Assembly: GCA_003144275.1 (NCBI GenBank)
Contig: NJBF01000008.1
Location: forward strand, 1 to 39,231
DNA from: Candidatus Heimdallarchaeota archaeon B3_Heim
GTDB taxonomy: Archaea > Asgardarchaeota > Heimdallarchaeia > Hodarchaeales > Hodarchaeaceae
Length of the DNA: 39,231 nt
Direction: 5' to 3'
Part shown: positions 1 to 9,464 of the stretch, in pieces
Numbering within the stretch: position 1 is the stretch's first letter
How the letters are laid out: each line of letters opens with the position of its first letter
Program-made: the position numbers and the translations under genes
The notes under the pieces: generated by a model
Database searches by the model: none
Told to the model about the DNA's origin: nothing
What the model saw: only the letters and a program-made list of their open reading frames with translations

Positions 1-286
1 TCTTTCCCTCATTTTTACCTTCTTTTATCTTTCCCTCCAGTGTCATTCACTTTCTTTTAACGATTATAATGCTTTTTTAGCAATTTTCCTCCCCATAGCT
101 TAGTTACAACAATTTAGACGAAATCTCCTTTTTTTTAATAATGGATTAAAAAGAATCTCAAGTTGAATCTCTCATCAAAACTTGTTTTGAATATAGGAGG
201 TAGCAAAGAAGAAGGAATTACCCAAAAAAGTATTTATATTTGTATAAAGTGGGTCACTTTCGCAAATAATGTGGAGTTTCTAAATA
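1..286. other. Non-coding edge region upstream of the ABC-2 operon
   Basis: No reading frame worth calling is visible. The first 60 bases are strongly pyrimidine-rich with several T-runs on the + strand, which would fit the 3' end of a transcript entering from outside the window. The last 60 bases carry the promoter of the following ABC operon. Confidence 0.5.
231..240 (+). promoter_or_regulatory. TATA box of the ABC-2 operon
   Basis: TATTTATATT lies about 50 bases before the ATG at 287, which would place transcription start near 262 and give a leader of about 25 bases. A GTGGAG ribosome-binding site lies at 271-276. Promoter function is inferred from archaeal consensus and spacing. Confidence 0.45.
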
Positions 287-1249
287 ATGAGTACAAGTGA
301 AAATACATCTGTCCTTCAAGTTTCCAACTTAACCAAGGTTTATGGTAGGGAATTTCAACTCGGTTCCCGTAAAATTGGACGTCGTGTCGAAGCGGTAACT
401 GATGTAAGTTTTTCAGTCAAGAAAGGAGAAATCTTCGGGTTTCTCGGTCCCAATGGCGCAGGGAAGACGACAACTATCCGTTCCATTCTTGGGTATTTAT
501 CCATCAAATCTGGGACCATAAAAATTAACGGTCTCGATTACCTCAGCGATGCCCTAGAAATTAGGGAAGGTCTTGGCTTTATTCGCAGTGAAATTGATCT
601 ATATGGAAATTTCACAGGAGAAGAGATAATTTCGTATTTTGGGAAATTTAGGCCTATCGATCAGAAGTTCTTGAAAAAATTGAGGTCAATATTTAAAGTA
701 GATCTCACTCTTGACTTCAAAAACTTGTCGACGGGAAACCGTCAGCAAGTAATAATTATTACCGCATTAGCTTCCAACCCAGAGTTTGTTATTCTTGATG
801 AACCCTCAAGTGGACTAGACCCCTTAATGGCTACTAGATTTCATCGTTTACTCCTTCAGATGCGAGATGAGGGGAAAACGATTTTTCTCTCGAGTCACAA
901 TCTAACTGAAGTACAAACGATTTGTGATCGAGTGGGTATCATAAGGAAGGGAAAAATCATCGTTATTGAAACTGTTAAAGAACTTCGAAGAAAATCCATG
1001 CAGCTTCTGTCAGTTGAATTCGTCGATGGGGAGACCCCCGATCTGGATGAATTCCAAGCTATTCCGAATATATTCAGTGTGGAGAAGAAAGCCAATACCT
1101 TTCTTGTAAAAGTTAAAGAGGATGTGAATGATCTATTGAAGTTTGTTACTTCGCGCCGTGTCAAGAGGATGACTTTAGAAGACAGTAGTTTGGAAGACAT
1201 CTTTCTTACTTACTATAAAGATGAATTAGATTTGTTAGAGGAGGAATAA
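287..1249 (+). CDS. ABC-2 type transporter, ATP-binding subunit
   Basis: Cytoplasmic ATPase that should drive the permease encoded immediately downstream. Seen: Walker A GPNGAGKT at residues 54-61, Walker B ending in ILDE near 168-172 with a D-loop SGLDP, and the switch histidine in SSHNL near 204. The signature is divergent, LSTGN at 147-151 instead of LSGGQ, and the Q-loop position reads IRSEIDLY, lacking the usual glutamine; both variations occur in ABC-2/NatA-like ATPases. A C-terminal extension of about 90 residues follows the ATPase core, as is common in this group. The ATG at 287 has a GTGGAG site 10 bases upstream. The permease starts 2 bases after the stop, so the two are certainly co-transcribed. 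The substrate cannot be read from the sequence; export of lipids, drugs or ions is possible. Confidence 0.9.
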   Translation: MSTSENTSVLQVSNLTKVYGREFQLGSRKIGRRVEAVTDVSFSVKKGEIFGFLGPNGAGKTTTIRSILGYLSIKSGTIKINGLDYLSDALEIREGLGFIRSEIDLYGNFTGEEIISYFGKFRPIDQKFLKKLRSIFKVDLTLDFKNLSTGNRQQVIIITALASNPEFVILDEPSSGLDPLMATRFHRLLLQMRDEGKTIFLSSHNLTEVQTICDRVGIIRKGKIIVIETVKELRRKSMQLLSVEFVDGETPDLDEFQAIPNIFSVEKKANTFLVKVKEDVNDLLKFVTSRRVKRMTLEDSSLEDIFLTYYKDELDLLEEE

Positions 1250-1251
1250 AG

Positions 1252-2100
1252 ATGTTTGAAATATACACAAAACAATTGCGTAAAAAATGGTTTTCTTGGT
1301 CTGCAATCTCCTTTGTGACGGCAGTATTTTCGTTCTTAATGGTAGCAATCTGGCCCTCTTTTGAGCCGTATGTAGAAAGCCTGCAAGAGATGATGGAACT
1401 TCCAATCTATCAGGCCCTACTTGGTGAAGGAGTAGGTTTGACCTCTCTTGAATCATTGCTTACTATGGAGTTGTTCATTATATCTGATATTTTCTTTATG
1501 GGCCTCATTCTACTGTTTGGTGTACAGTGTATCACACGGGAAGCCGATAGTGGTAGTTTAGATTTCATGTTGAGCTTCCCCGTTCCCCGATGGCGATTCC
1601 TTTTAGAGAAAGTCTTTGCATTTATCACTATCACTCTCTCTTATCCGATTTTTACATTTGCTGCAGCAATTTTAGCATCAGTAATTATTCCTGGAATTAA
1701 ATTCAATCCTCGTGGACTGGAAGCCTACTTTTTAGGCCTATTGAGTCGATGGATTCTTTATTTGTCTCTTACCTGTATTGTTATACTTATCTCCGTCGTC
1801 TTCATGGATACTGGAAAAACACTGGGATTTGGTGGCTTGCTCCTTGGAGGTTCTTACATTCTCAAAACGATTGCAGGTCTGCTTAGAATGGCTGATCCCG
1901 CTATGGCAGATATGCTCCAGTTAACTTCCTTTTACTATTACCTGGATGGAATCAAAATTGTAGATGATATCATTAAAGTAGGCTATGGCGCATACCCCTT
2001 TGGACAAGTGATATTCATTATCATAATTGGGGTAGTTTCACTTCTCCTAGCTTTACTGATTTTCGATAATCCTTACTTCCAGAAACGAGAATTTAAATAA
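1252..2100 (+). CDS. ABC-2 type transporter, permease subunit
   Basis: Integral membrane partner of the preceding ATPase. Six hydrophobic segments are visible, beginning near residues 17, 72, 119, 157, 183 and 249, which is the normal ABC-2 permease topology. A short amphipathic N-terminus and a mostly cytoplasmic loop of about 45 residues between the last two segments complete the pattern. The GGAGG ribosome-binding site lies inside the last codons of the ATPase gene, so the pair is translationally coupled. The gene ends about 20 bases before a hairpin plus T-run, closing the operon. Substrate unknown. Confidence 0.85.
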   Translation: MFEIYTKQLRKKWFSWSAISFVTAVFSFLMVAIWPSFEPYVESLQEMMELPIYQALLGEGVGLTSLESLLTMELFIISDIFFMGLILLFGVQCITREADSGSLDFMLSFPVPRWRFLLEKVFAFITITLSYPIFTFAAAILASVIIPGIKFNPRGLEAYFLGLLSRWILYLSLTCIVILISVVFMDTGKTLGFGGLLLGGSYILKTIAGLLRMADPAMADMLQLTSFYYYLDGIKIVDDIIKVGYGAYPFGQVIFIIIIGVVSLLLALLIFDNPYFQKREFK

Positions 2101-2122
2101 ATTAACTGCAGAATTATAATTT

Positions 2123-2160
2123 CCAATGTAGTCAAAGTGCATTGGTATTCTTTTTTTTAT
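2123..2160 (+). terminator. Hairpin/T-run terminator of the ABC-2 operon
   Basis: CCAATG (2123-2128) and CATTGG (2140-2145) form a perfect 6-bp stem with an 11-base loop, followed by a T-rich tract with eight consecutive T at 2151-2158. It sits between convergent genes just after the permease stop. Confidence 0.6.
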
Positions 2161-2194
2161 ACATAATCAACTTTCTAAATCTTTGAAGTGGATT

Positions 2195-3019
2195 TCAGTA
2201 ATTTTGCAAAAACCAGTCTATGATTTTTCTAGCAATACTGATTTCACCAGGTATTTGCGGGAGATCATCTGCAGTAAACCAGTTTGCATCGTTTATCTCA
2301 ATTGGATTTATAGTAATTTGGCCATTTGCGTAATCTGCAAGAAAACCTATCATAAGAGAATCAGGAAAAGGCCAAGATTGACTACCAAAATAACGAATAT
2401 TTTTAACCTCGATTCCTACTTCTTCAAGGATTTCTCTTCTAACACATTCCTCAAGCGTCTCACCTGGTTCAACAAAACCTGCAAGTACACTATAGAACCT
2501 AGCGGGGAAACGAGTTCCATTGGCCAATAATATCTTCTTTTTCTTTTGATCAATAATACCAACAATTATTGCAGGAGAAATTCTGGGAAAAACAAGGAAG
2601 CTGCATTCTGGACATTTTTTTGCTCGTTCATCGAAATTGATTTCTGTAGGAGTCCCACATCGACCACAATATTGAGAATTTTTATCCCAAACCGAGAGTT
2701 GAAAAGCTCGTCCAGCTACCCAGAGTAAGTCTTCGTTTAATAGACCATATAAATTGCGGATACTTTGAAATGACATTTTCTTTGGAATGTCAAGATCATT
2801 GGAAGCTTCGAAAAAATAACAAGGGATATTATCAAATGTCCCAAAATAGATTGGTTGCTTCAGTTCCAAAGACATATTCAATTCGCTTAAATTTGAATTA
2901 AAGGGTATAGAGGCCGAATCATTTAATAATTCTACTAATAGCAAGTTTTCACGAAAAATGAACCAATAAGAAGGGATAGTTTCGTTACGAAATGGTTTCA
3001 TTTCGAATTTAAAGGGCAT
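2195..3019 (-). CDS. nudC: NADH pyrophosphatase / NAD-capped RNA hydrolase, NudC family
   Basis: Predicted to cleave the pyrophosphate of NAD(H), giving NMN(H) and AMP, and possibly to remove NAD caps from RNA. Counting from the ATG at 3019: an N-terminal beta domain (about 1-110), a four-cysteine zinc ribbon (C118, C121, C136, C139), then the Nudix domain with a complete Nudix box at 181-203 following the GX5EX7REUXEEXGU pattern. Downstream comes SQSWPFP at about 213-219, the NudC-specific motif (SQPWPFPxS), with Ser replacing the first Pro. Length matches the family. The frame is open to a TTG at 3034, but the ATG at 3019 is the first conventional start. Convergent with the ABC-2 operon; no functional partner adjacent. 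Confidence 0.88.
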   Translation of the reverse strand: MPFKFEMKPFRNETIPSYWFIFRENLLLVELLNDSASIPFNSNLSELNMSLELKQPIYFGTFDNIPCYFFEASNDLDIPKKMSFQSIRNLYGLLNEDLLWVAGRAFQLSVWDKNSQYCGRCGTPTEINFDERAKKCPECSFLVFPRISPAIIVGIIDQKKKKILLANGTRFPARFYSVLAGFVEPGETLEECVRREILEEVGIEVKNIRYFGSQSWPFPDSLMIGFLADYANGQITINPIEINDANWFTADDLPQIPGEISIARKIIDWFLQNY

Positions 3020-3289
3020 TAAAATGACATCCAATACACTCTTTTGGAATTATTTGGAGATCAAAAACTTCTCTTCGACCCCAAAGGAAAAAATTTGAAT
3101 ATATTAAAAAAAATTATTCTGTTTGAGAGGATTTCTGAATTACTTTGCTTAATTCACAAATCCAACGGTACAATCTAGCAAATGAGCTATAACCAGTGGT
3201 AATCCACATTTTTTATTCCAAAATTATTTAAGTGGAACACTTATGATATCACCTCTCTACTGGGAATTACTCAAAGGTGATTCATTCGG

Positions 3290-4480
3290 ATGACCACAGA
3301 ATCTATTGAACTTAAGAAACCTCGGTACATCTTTCTTGATAATATAAAGCTCATGTTTGCAATTCTCGTGATTTTTAATCACGCGAGGGTCACATATGAG
3401 GGGTCGGGATGGTGGTATTATATCGAAGAAAATACCCTAGATCTTTTCAGTACTATCTTCTTTCAAACCTTAGCCTCATTTGGTGGAATTTTTCAAGCTT
3501 CGCTTCTCGGGTTATTCTTCCTTCTGGCTGGTTTTCTGACTCCTAAGAGTTTCGATCGAAAGAAACTCTCTGTCTTCTGGAAAGAACGCCTTCTTCGTCT
3601 TGGTGTTCCTCTCCTTTTGTATGTTCTGCTTATTAATCCCATTATGTTCTATATTCTATCTGTATTAGGAATTGAACCTTGGACTTCCTACCCTAATCTA
3701 CAAGGATCTCTGCTAGATTATTATTTTGACCAATTTAAATCACTGGGTACGTTAATTGATTTTCTTACCAATGTTGGTCCAATGTGGTTTCTTTACGTCT
3801 TGCTCATATTCACATTTGTCTATACGCTTTGGCGGCAGGTTTCAAGATCCGATTCAATTCAGCAATACATTCCAAAAGAATTGCCCATACCAAGGAATGT
3901 TTATTTATTCCTGATTGCTATTGTCCTAGGATGGGTTGCATTTATTGTTCGATTCATTTCCCCCGTCGACAGATTCCCATTAGGGATCCCCTTTGGTTAT
4001 TTGATTCAGTATTTCATGATGTTTGTGGTTGGTGTTATCACTGCTCGATATGATTGGTTCGAGAAGATATCTAAGGATCATATCAAGGTCTGGTCTAGTA
4101 TCCTAGCAGCAACAGTGGTATTATTCTTTCTGTACTTTATCCTGTTTATGGGAGTCGATTCAGATTACAGTGTTGTATTTGGAGGGCCCAATCTGTCTGC
4201 TCTTGTCTTCGCACTCGTCGACAATATGGTATGTATGGGAATGATTTTTGTTTTAATTCCGATTTTCTATTTAAAATTCAATACTCAAGGGAATATCATC
4301 AAGAATTTATCTGATAGCTCTTTTCATATGTACCTTATTCATGCACCCATCCTTGTTACTATATCCCTTGTTTTTATCTCCATCCCGCTTTTCCCTGTTC
4401 TTAAACTTGTCATTGTCTTTCCCTTAGCCGTAATCCTCTGCTATTTAGCCAGTCAGTACGGCCTTCGAAAAATCCTTTGA
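3290..4480 (+). CDS. Acyltransferase family 3 membrane protein
   Basis: Multi-pass membrane protein of the acyltransferase-3 (OafA/OpgC-like) family, which transfers acyl groups to sugars or other surface molecules. About ten hydrophobic helices span the protein. The first helix carries the conserved Asn-His pair (N30-H31 in FNHARV), the catalytic histidine position of the family, preceded by the typical LDNIK opening. An Arg-rich KERLLRLGVPLL segment near residue 100 also matches the family. The ATG at 3290 has an AAAGGTGA ribosome-binding site 8 bases upstream, and an AT-rich TATA-like stretch lies near 3222-3230. Stands alone. Acceptor and donor are unknown; glycan or lipid-headgroup decoration is an inference from the family. 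Confidence 0.85.
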   Translation: MTTESIELKKPRYIFLDNIKLMFAILVIFNHARVTYEGSGWWYYIEENTLDLFSTIFFQTLASFGGIFQASLLGLFFLLAGFLTPKSFDRKKLSVFWKERLLRLGVPLLLYVLLINPIMFYILSVLGIEPWTSYPNLQGSLLDYYFDQFKSLGTLIDFLTNVGPMWFLYVLLIFTFVYTLWRQVSRSDSIQQYIPKELPIPRNVYLFLIAIVLGWVAFIVRFISPVDRFPLGIPFGYLIQYFMMFVVGVITARYDWFEKISKDHIKVWSSILAATVVLFFLYFILFMGVDSDYSVVFGGPNLSALVFALVDNMVCMGMIFVLIPIFYLKFNTQGNIIKNLSDSSFHMYLIHAPILVTISLVFISIPLFPVLKLVIVFPLAVILCYLASQYGLRKIL

Positions 4481-4848
4481 ACACACACACTAGAATAACC
4501 CAGTATTTGTGAGAACATCTATCGTCTTCCAGAAACACTGTAAACAACGACATATCCCAAGAAGTTTGTTAGAATATTGCACTGGAGGGCTTTAGATTTC
4601 CCTTTAGTTTCAATTATCGAATTCTGGACTCACACCACATGTGTTATTGAAACAAACAAGGCTAATCTAAATGTATTATAAAAAATACTCCTTCCATTAG
4701 AAGCTTTGATCTAAGTATCTTCTATAATTAAATACGGGAAGGATTCATATATTCAATCTTACCATATGAACAATATGTATACATTTATATGAACTTTGTA
4801 GATTGATTATATTGAGATTTGAATGAAAATTATTTCTAAGGGGCTGTT
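4481..4848. other. Intergenic region with promoter elements
   Basis: Gene-free stretch of 368 bases. No open frame or stable RNA is evident. The 3' end carries the TATA box and dyad described separately; another TATA-like run lies near 4670-4682. Confidence 0.4.
4764..4794 (+). promoter_or_regulatory. TATA box overlapped by a dyad and direct repeats
   Basis: A TATA-like TTTATATGA lies at 4784-4792, about 57 bases before the ATG at 4849. The perfect 10-base palindrome ATGTATACAT occupies 4775-4784, and the octamer ATATGAAC occurs twice, at 4764-4771 and 4787-4794, flanking it. This could be an operator; because the downstream protein has an N-terminal HTH, autoregulation is a reasonable but untested inference. 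Confidence 0.35.
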
Positions 4849-6609
4849 ATGACGGTATCAAAGGCAATTTGGTTTACTCTATCTAAGGAACAACGAATAG
4901 AGGAAATTTCTCTTCGTAGAACCGACAATAAGACCTTCGAACAAATTGCTGACGAACTACTCGGTAATCCAAAAAAGAAATCGACAATTTGGAGTTGGGC
5001 TAAGCGTAATATGGATAATAGAGATTTATATCCGATGATAAAGAGATTACCCGTTGATCCTTACAGAAAATTCACTGAAACCGAACAATGGAAAATGCAT
5101 GATGAGATCGAACTTCTGTTTCCGCAATTAAGCGCGATTACTACGCACATCTTAGCAGAAATCACTAGAATGATTACAGAACATGAAAAAACACGTCTTA
5201 TTAACACAGAGAAATTTGCACAGACCGCTGGATTTTTAGATAACTTGGAACAACGAATAACTGCCTCTATTCAACGAAATCTTCAATCTTTTCGCATACA
5301 AGCTAGTCAAACAATGCCAAGTACTTCCTCTGTTTCACAACCCCCTATCCCTCCTCGTCCACTACCAAGAGGGTCGGTTCCTCCTCCACCACCACCTGGT
5401 ACTGGTGTACATATGCCTAGTTCTGTTACTCCAGGTAGTATGTCTTCTTTACGAACAGATTTTGAAATAATGAGTATGGAAGAAATAACAGCTCTCCCTC
5501 CTGACTTCTTGGAGGCTTTAATCCCTGTTGATAGGGGGAGAATTCAAAACCGTGTAAAAGAGCTGAAAATGATTGATAAGATGTCTCCTGAGGAGCGCGA
5601 GGAGTATCTAAAAAAGAAAGAAGAGGAAAAGGCTCGATCAGAAGCGGCAGAAGGTCTTGGCTCCTCACTTACTGCAATGCTAGATGATGATGATTCATTA
5701 TTTGCCCGGATGCGTCGCTCCGCGGATGATTCCCAAGTATCTGGTACTGGTACTTTTGGTAAGTTCACCACTGAGTACACCTATATTTATTGTATTGCGT
5801 GTGGTAAAACTAATCGCTCGGAAGAGGAATCGATTGAGCAATGTGGGTATTGTCAAGCAGGTCCTGATCATCTTGTCGCTGACGATGACAAATCAAATTT
5901 CTCTTATATTGAATGTTTGTCTCATAAATCCCATGAATATGTAGATCTCGACTATACTCGTGGTAAACAGATTGTCATTTTATCCCGTTGGAAAACTCCA
6001 ATTGGAGAGACAACTCATCCTCATGATTGTCCTTCAGATCAGATTAGGGACATTACGACTGCTATAATGTCGAAAGCTGATCCCGATAAACAATTTTCGC
6101 ATTTTTTGACAATATTTCGTTTGTATATACAGTTAAAACTACAGCCAGATTTGAAACCCCTTTTTGAGCAACTTTTTCTAACTATTCAGAAGCTACCTGA
6201 CAGTGTCTCGAAAGAAGCGGCTGTTTCTGACACGTACGAATTGATGGATCATTTCTTAGGTATTATTGCCTGGATTAGTGAGAGAAATGTAATTGAGGCA
6301 TTACCCAACTATGGTGATATTCAAGCTGCAATCGACAATCTTATACTTGATATTGATCCTCTAAAAGATTCTGAATCTCCCCAAGAATTACGTAAAGCTA
6401 GTGATATTGGTAGTGTAACCTCTAAAGCAGATCAATTATTGAATAAGTTTACAGCAATCATTCTCCGGATTGAATCAGAACTAGTAATACCCTCGCAATG
6501 GAAATGCACGAGCTGTAATAACGTATTTGAGGTTAAGGATCGCAATAAAACCCCTGAAAAATGTGAAGCCTGCGGGAAGATTATAACAAAACTCTTACCG
6601 GTTGATTAA
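4849..6609 (+). CDS. HTH / poly-proline / double zinc-ribbon protein, function unknown
   Basis: I do not recognise this 586-residue protein as a named family. In order: a helix-turn-helix-like segment (about 13-55, with a WSWAKRN stretch resembling a recognition helix), a mainly helical region (65-150), a proline-rich linker (157-205) with six consecutive prolines, a charged coiled-coil stretch (about 240-275), a Cys4 zinc knuckle (C315, C318, C332, C335), a helical domain (about 390-545) and a C-terminal Cys4 ribbon (C553, C556, C572, C575). No signal peptide or membrane segment. The combination suggests a nucleic-acid-associated scaffold or regulator. The hexaproline stretch would need aIF5A for efficient translation. 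The ATG at 4849 has an AAGGGG site just upstream. Convergent with asnS. Confidence 0.8.
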   Translation: MTVSKAIWFTLSKEQRIEEISLRRTDNKTFEQIADELLGNPKKKSTIWSWAKRNMDNRDLYPMIKRLPVDPYRKFTETEQWKMHDEIELLFPQLSAITTHILAEITRMITEHEKTRLINTEKFAQTAGFLDNLEQRITASIQRNLQSFRIQASQTMPSTSSVSQPPIPPRPLPRGSVPPPPPPGTGVHMPSSVTPGSMSSLRTDFEIMSMEEITALPPDFLEALIPVDRGRIQNRVKELKMIDKMSPEEREEYLKKKEEEKARSEAAEGLGSSLTAMLDDDDSLFARMRRSADDSQVSGTGTFGKFTTEYTYIYCIACGKTNRSEEESIEQCGYCQAGPDHLVADDDKSNFSYIECLSHKSHEYVDLDYTRGKQIVILSRWKTPIGETTHPHDCPSDQIRDITTAIMSKADPDKQFSHFLTIFRLYIQLKLQPDLKPLFEQLFLTIQKLPDSVSKEAAVSDTYELMDHFLGIIAWISERNVIEALPNYGDIQAAIDNLILDIDPLKDSESPQELRKASDIGSVTSKADQLLNKFTAIILRIESELVIPSQWKCTSCNNVFEVKDRNKTPEKCEACGKIITKLLPVD

Positions 6610-6629
6610 GGATATAACCATTGTAAGCG

Positions 6630-7931
6630 CTAGGGAGTGGCTCGATTTATCAATCGGGGATATAAACATGCTTCTCGAATGTGATCCAAATTCAATACAG
6701 CTTGTATAAATCTCTCTAATCCCAAACCAAAGCCCGAATGAGGGACTGTGCCATATTTCCGTTGATCCAAATACCAATAGTAGGGACTTGGGTCCAAACC
6801 TTCCTCTTTCATACGGTTTAATAACGCGTCATAATCATCTTCTCTTTGTGAGGCACCTATTATTTCACCAACATTCGGGATGAGAAGATCGGCTGCATTC
6901 ATCACTTCAGGATTGGATTCATTGAGTTTCATATAAAATGGTTTCATTCCTACAGGGAAGTGGGTTAGAAAAGTAGGTTTACCAATTTTATCAACCAACA
7001 TCCGTTCGGGTCCTTCTGTTAGGTCTTCTCCATATTCAAGGAACTTACCTGATTCCCCTTTAATATCAAATTCTCTTAATAGATCAATTGCCTTTTCATA
7101 TGATACTCTTTCAAACGGTTTCTCTGGAATATTCACCTTTTGATTAAGCTTTGATACTATAGGTGACTCTTCTGCTCTCAAATAGACATGGATCATCATA
7201 TCTTCCATGAAGTCAAGTAAATCCTCAAATTCAAACCACGGCATTTCTGCTTCAATATGTGTATATTCAGTTAGGTGTCTTCTTGTACGTGATTTTTCGG
7301 CCCTAAAGGAGGGAAGGACACAAAAAACATTACCCAAACTTGGCAATAGTGTTTCTAGATACAACTGACTAGACTGAGTAAGATACGCCTCTTGTTCAAA
7401 ATATTTAAAGCTGAAGAGTGTGGATCCGCCTTCAACCTGAGTTTGAACTATTGTACTTGGTGTTACCTCCACAAATTCTCGTAAAAAGAAAAATTTCCTG
7501 AAGCTTCTGGCCATCATATCACGGAATCGCATGATATCTGAAGCTTGTTCACCGCGTAATACAAGATGACGTTTGTTTAATAATACTTGAGGTCCTGAAT
7601 CTGGGCGTATTTCATGTTCTAATTCAGGTGAGGCATAATCTATTACTGCCGAGATATTATTTATTTGAAGTTCTAATCCACTATAAGGAGCGCGTTTATC
7701 TTCTTTCACCACTCCTTGTGCCGTGACTGCTGTTTCACGAGTTAATTTACTTGCAACCGTTGTTGCTGCTTCACCACTAGCGGGTTTTACAACCGATTGG
7801 ATATAACCAGTGTTATCACGAATGACAAGAAAAGTAAGCTTTCCCTGTCTCCTAACATGATGTAACCACCCGCGTACAGATACCTGTTCACCAATTTTGT
7901 CTGAAAGTGTTTTAATGGATTCAAAACTCAA
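6630..7931 (-). CDS. asnS: Asparagine--tRNA ligase, archaeal type
   Basis: Charges tRNA-Asn with asparagine in the cytoplasm. An OB-fold anticodon-binding domain occupies about 1-100. The class II core carries motif 2 at 199-219 (beginning FRAEKSRTRRHLTE) and motif 3 at 400-408 (GFGLGLERF). The neighbouring VPHSGFGLGL and the ending CLYPRLINRATP follow AsnRS rather than archaeal AspRS, which usually has PPHGGFG and ends near FPRDRKRLTP. The OB domain distinguishes it from the archaeal AsnRS-like asparagine synthetase. No ATG lies near the N-terminus: the start is a TTG at 7931 with AAGGT about 6 bases upstream and an in-frame stop 4 codons before. Presence of AsnRS suggests direct asparaginylation rather than the amidotransferase route. 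Confidence 0.9.
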   Translation of the reverse strand: MSFESIKTLSDKIGEQVSVRGWLHHVRRQGKLTFLVIRDNTGYIQSVVKPASGEAATTVASKLTRETAVTAQGVVKEDKRAPYSGLELQINNISAVIDYASPELEHEIRPDSGPQVLLNKRHLVLRGEQASDIMRFRDMMARSFRKFFFLREFVEVTPSTIVQTQVEGGSTLFSFKYFEQEAYLTQSSQLYLETLLPSLGNVFCVLPSFRAEKSRTRRHLTEYTHIEAEMPWFEFEDLLDFMEDMMIHVYLRAEESPIVSKLNQKVNIPEKPFERVSYEKAIDLLREFDIKGESGKFLEYGEDLTEGPERMLVDKIGKPTFLTHFPVGMKPFYMKLNESNPEVMNAADLLIPNVGEIIGASQREDDYDALLNRMKEEGLDPSPYYWYLDQRKYGTVPHSGFGLGLERFIQAVLNLDHIREACLYPRLINRATP

Positions 7932-8035
7932 TGTAAGACCTTCTTACTTAGTGTTAATATGGAAGATATCAATTAGATGTATTTCCACTACAGAGGGAGA
8001 TTTTTATTATTATCTTTTACCACTTTTGAGATCTA

Positions 8036-9268
8036 CTAAACAATCGATTTAGCATCTAATTCTTCTTTGTGGGGAGGAATTAAATAATGTTTCATTAAAA
8101 TTAGAAGAGCAACCAGTATCATAGCTGTCCCACCAATAAGAAATAATTCTGTCAAGGATATGAATTGAAGTAATATTTGACTCACTAAGGGGGAAAGAAA
8201 CTGGCCAAGAAATAAAAATGATGTAAATCCACTGAAAACTCGTCCTCTAATTGATTGTGAAATACCTTTCCCCAGCTGGCGAGATAAATTTGGTATCAAT
8301 AATCCGAGTCCCACACCAGCAATGGATAAACCAAGAATCATCTCCAACCTTGTTAAAGCTAAGGAAATTATAAAGTATCCAGTACCAAAAAAGGTGAAAG
8401 CTAGAATGAAAATATTTGTTAGGCTGATTCGCTTACTTAACCTTCCGTACAATATCGAAAATATTCCCATGGAAAGAGTCAAGGTTGCGAGTACGATTCC
8501 TACCAAATCGGGATTCAGTAGAAGCTTGTTTGTTAGTAAAAAGGGTAATTCTGCAATGGAAAAAAAGAAAACTATTTGAAAAATGAACACTAAAAAATAT
8601 ACAAATACAATATTACTATAAGGAATCCGATTCTCCTTGGATACAATTGAGTATTGATCTGGTTGGATAACACTTGAATTTTTCATAAATTTTGGTTCAG
8701 GTAGCATTAGAAGTCCAGGGATAAGAACCCATGCAAAGATATAAATGACAAATGGCGCATGCCAGTTTATTGACGCTAAATACCCTCCAAAGCTGAAGAA
8801 AATTACTCCTCCAAATCCCATGAATGCTGCTTGATATCCTAACATTGTATCACGTCGCCTACCCTGAAAATAATCAAACACTAATGTTGTGGAAATTGTC
8901 ATGATCCCTGCAACAGCTAATCCTAAGAAGATCCGACTTAAGAAAATTAAATTAAGAGAATTTAAATAGAACCCCGAACTTCCTGCTAACCCATAGAGAA
9001 AAGCGGCCCCTAATAACGGTTTTTTTCGGCCCCACTTATCAATGATTACACCTACGAGTGGAGATCCAATTGCTATAGCAAGAGCAGGGATACTCAGAGT
9101 TAGACGAATGAATAGTTGTATGTTGGGTATATTTTGAAAATATAGTTCCATTTCAGGAACTGCTGGGGTTATAGTGGCAGTTGCCATCACTGTTAACGTA
9201 CTAACTAGTAGTACTGTTAATGTAACCCATTTTCCTGTTTTTGATTCGTTTTTTGTTTCAGATGTCAT
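8036..9268 (-). CDS. Major facilitator superfamily transporter
   Basis: Twelve-helix secondary transporter of about 410 residues. The loop between helices 2 and 3 holds MFS motif A (GVIIDKWGRKKPLLGA), and a related loop (LYGRLSKR) follows in the second half. The general look is of the drug:proton antiporter group, but substrate cannot be assigned. The frame opens at a GTG (9280); the ATG at 9268 is preferred because it leaves a normal hydrophilic N-terminus of about 20 residues before helix 1. It lies upstream of asnS with a 104-base gap, so co-transcription is possible but not implied functionally. Unlike the MFS protein at the window's end, it has no C-terminal domain. Confidence 0.85.
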   Translation of the reverse strand: MTSETKNESKTGKWVTLTVLLVSTLTVMATATITPAVPEMELYFQNIPNIQLFIRLTLSIPALAIAIGSPLVGVIIDKWGRKKPLLGAAFLYGLAGSSGFYLNSLNLIFLSRIFLGLAVAGIMTISTTLVFDYFQGRRRDTMLGYQAAFMGFGGVIFFSFGGYLASINWHAPFVIYIFAWVLIPGLLMLPEPKFMKNSSVIQPDQYSIVSKENRIPYSNIVFVYFLVFIFQIVFFFSIAELPFLLTNKLLLNPDLVGIVLATLTLSMGIFSILYGRLSKRISLTNIFILAFTFFGTGYFIISLALTRLEMILGLSIAGVGLGLLIPNLSRQLGKGISQSIRGRVFSGFTSFLFLGQFLSPLVSQILLQFISLTELFLIGGTAMILVALLILMKHYLIPPHKEELDAKSIV

Positions 9269-9464
9269 GTTAAATCGCACTTTAACCTGAGTGCCATCGT
9301 TTAGTTTATTATTTTAAAGCGATGAACATTTTAATGACAGGGTAATCAGATTTGGTATAACTACTACTACATTGAGTACAATTCTATCTTAAAATTAATA
9401 ACCAAAGGCAACGATTTTCGTTGATTGAGTGATTATCAAAAATTTCATCTGGTTCCTCAAACCA

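Noticed and set aside
2183..2530. 115-codon + strand frame opposite nudC
   Set aside because: It is antisense to the well-supported Nudix gene; its cysteine-rich look comes from the opposite strand.
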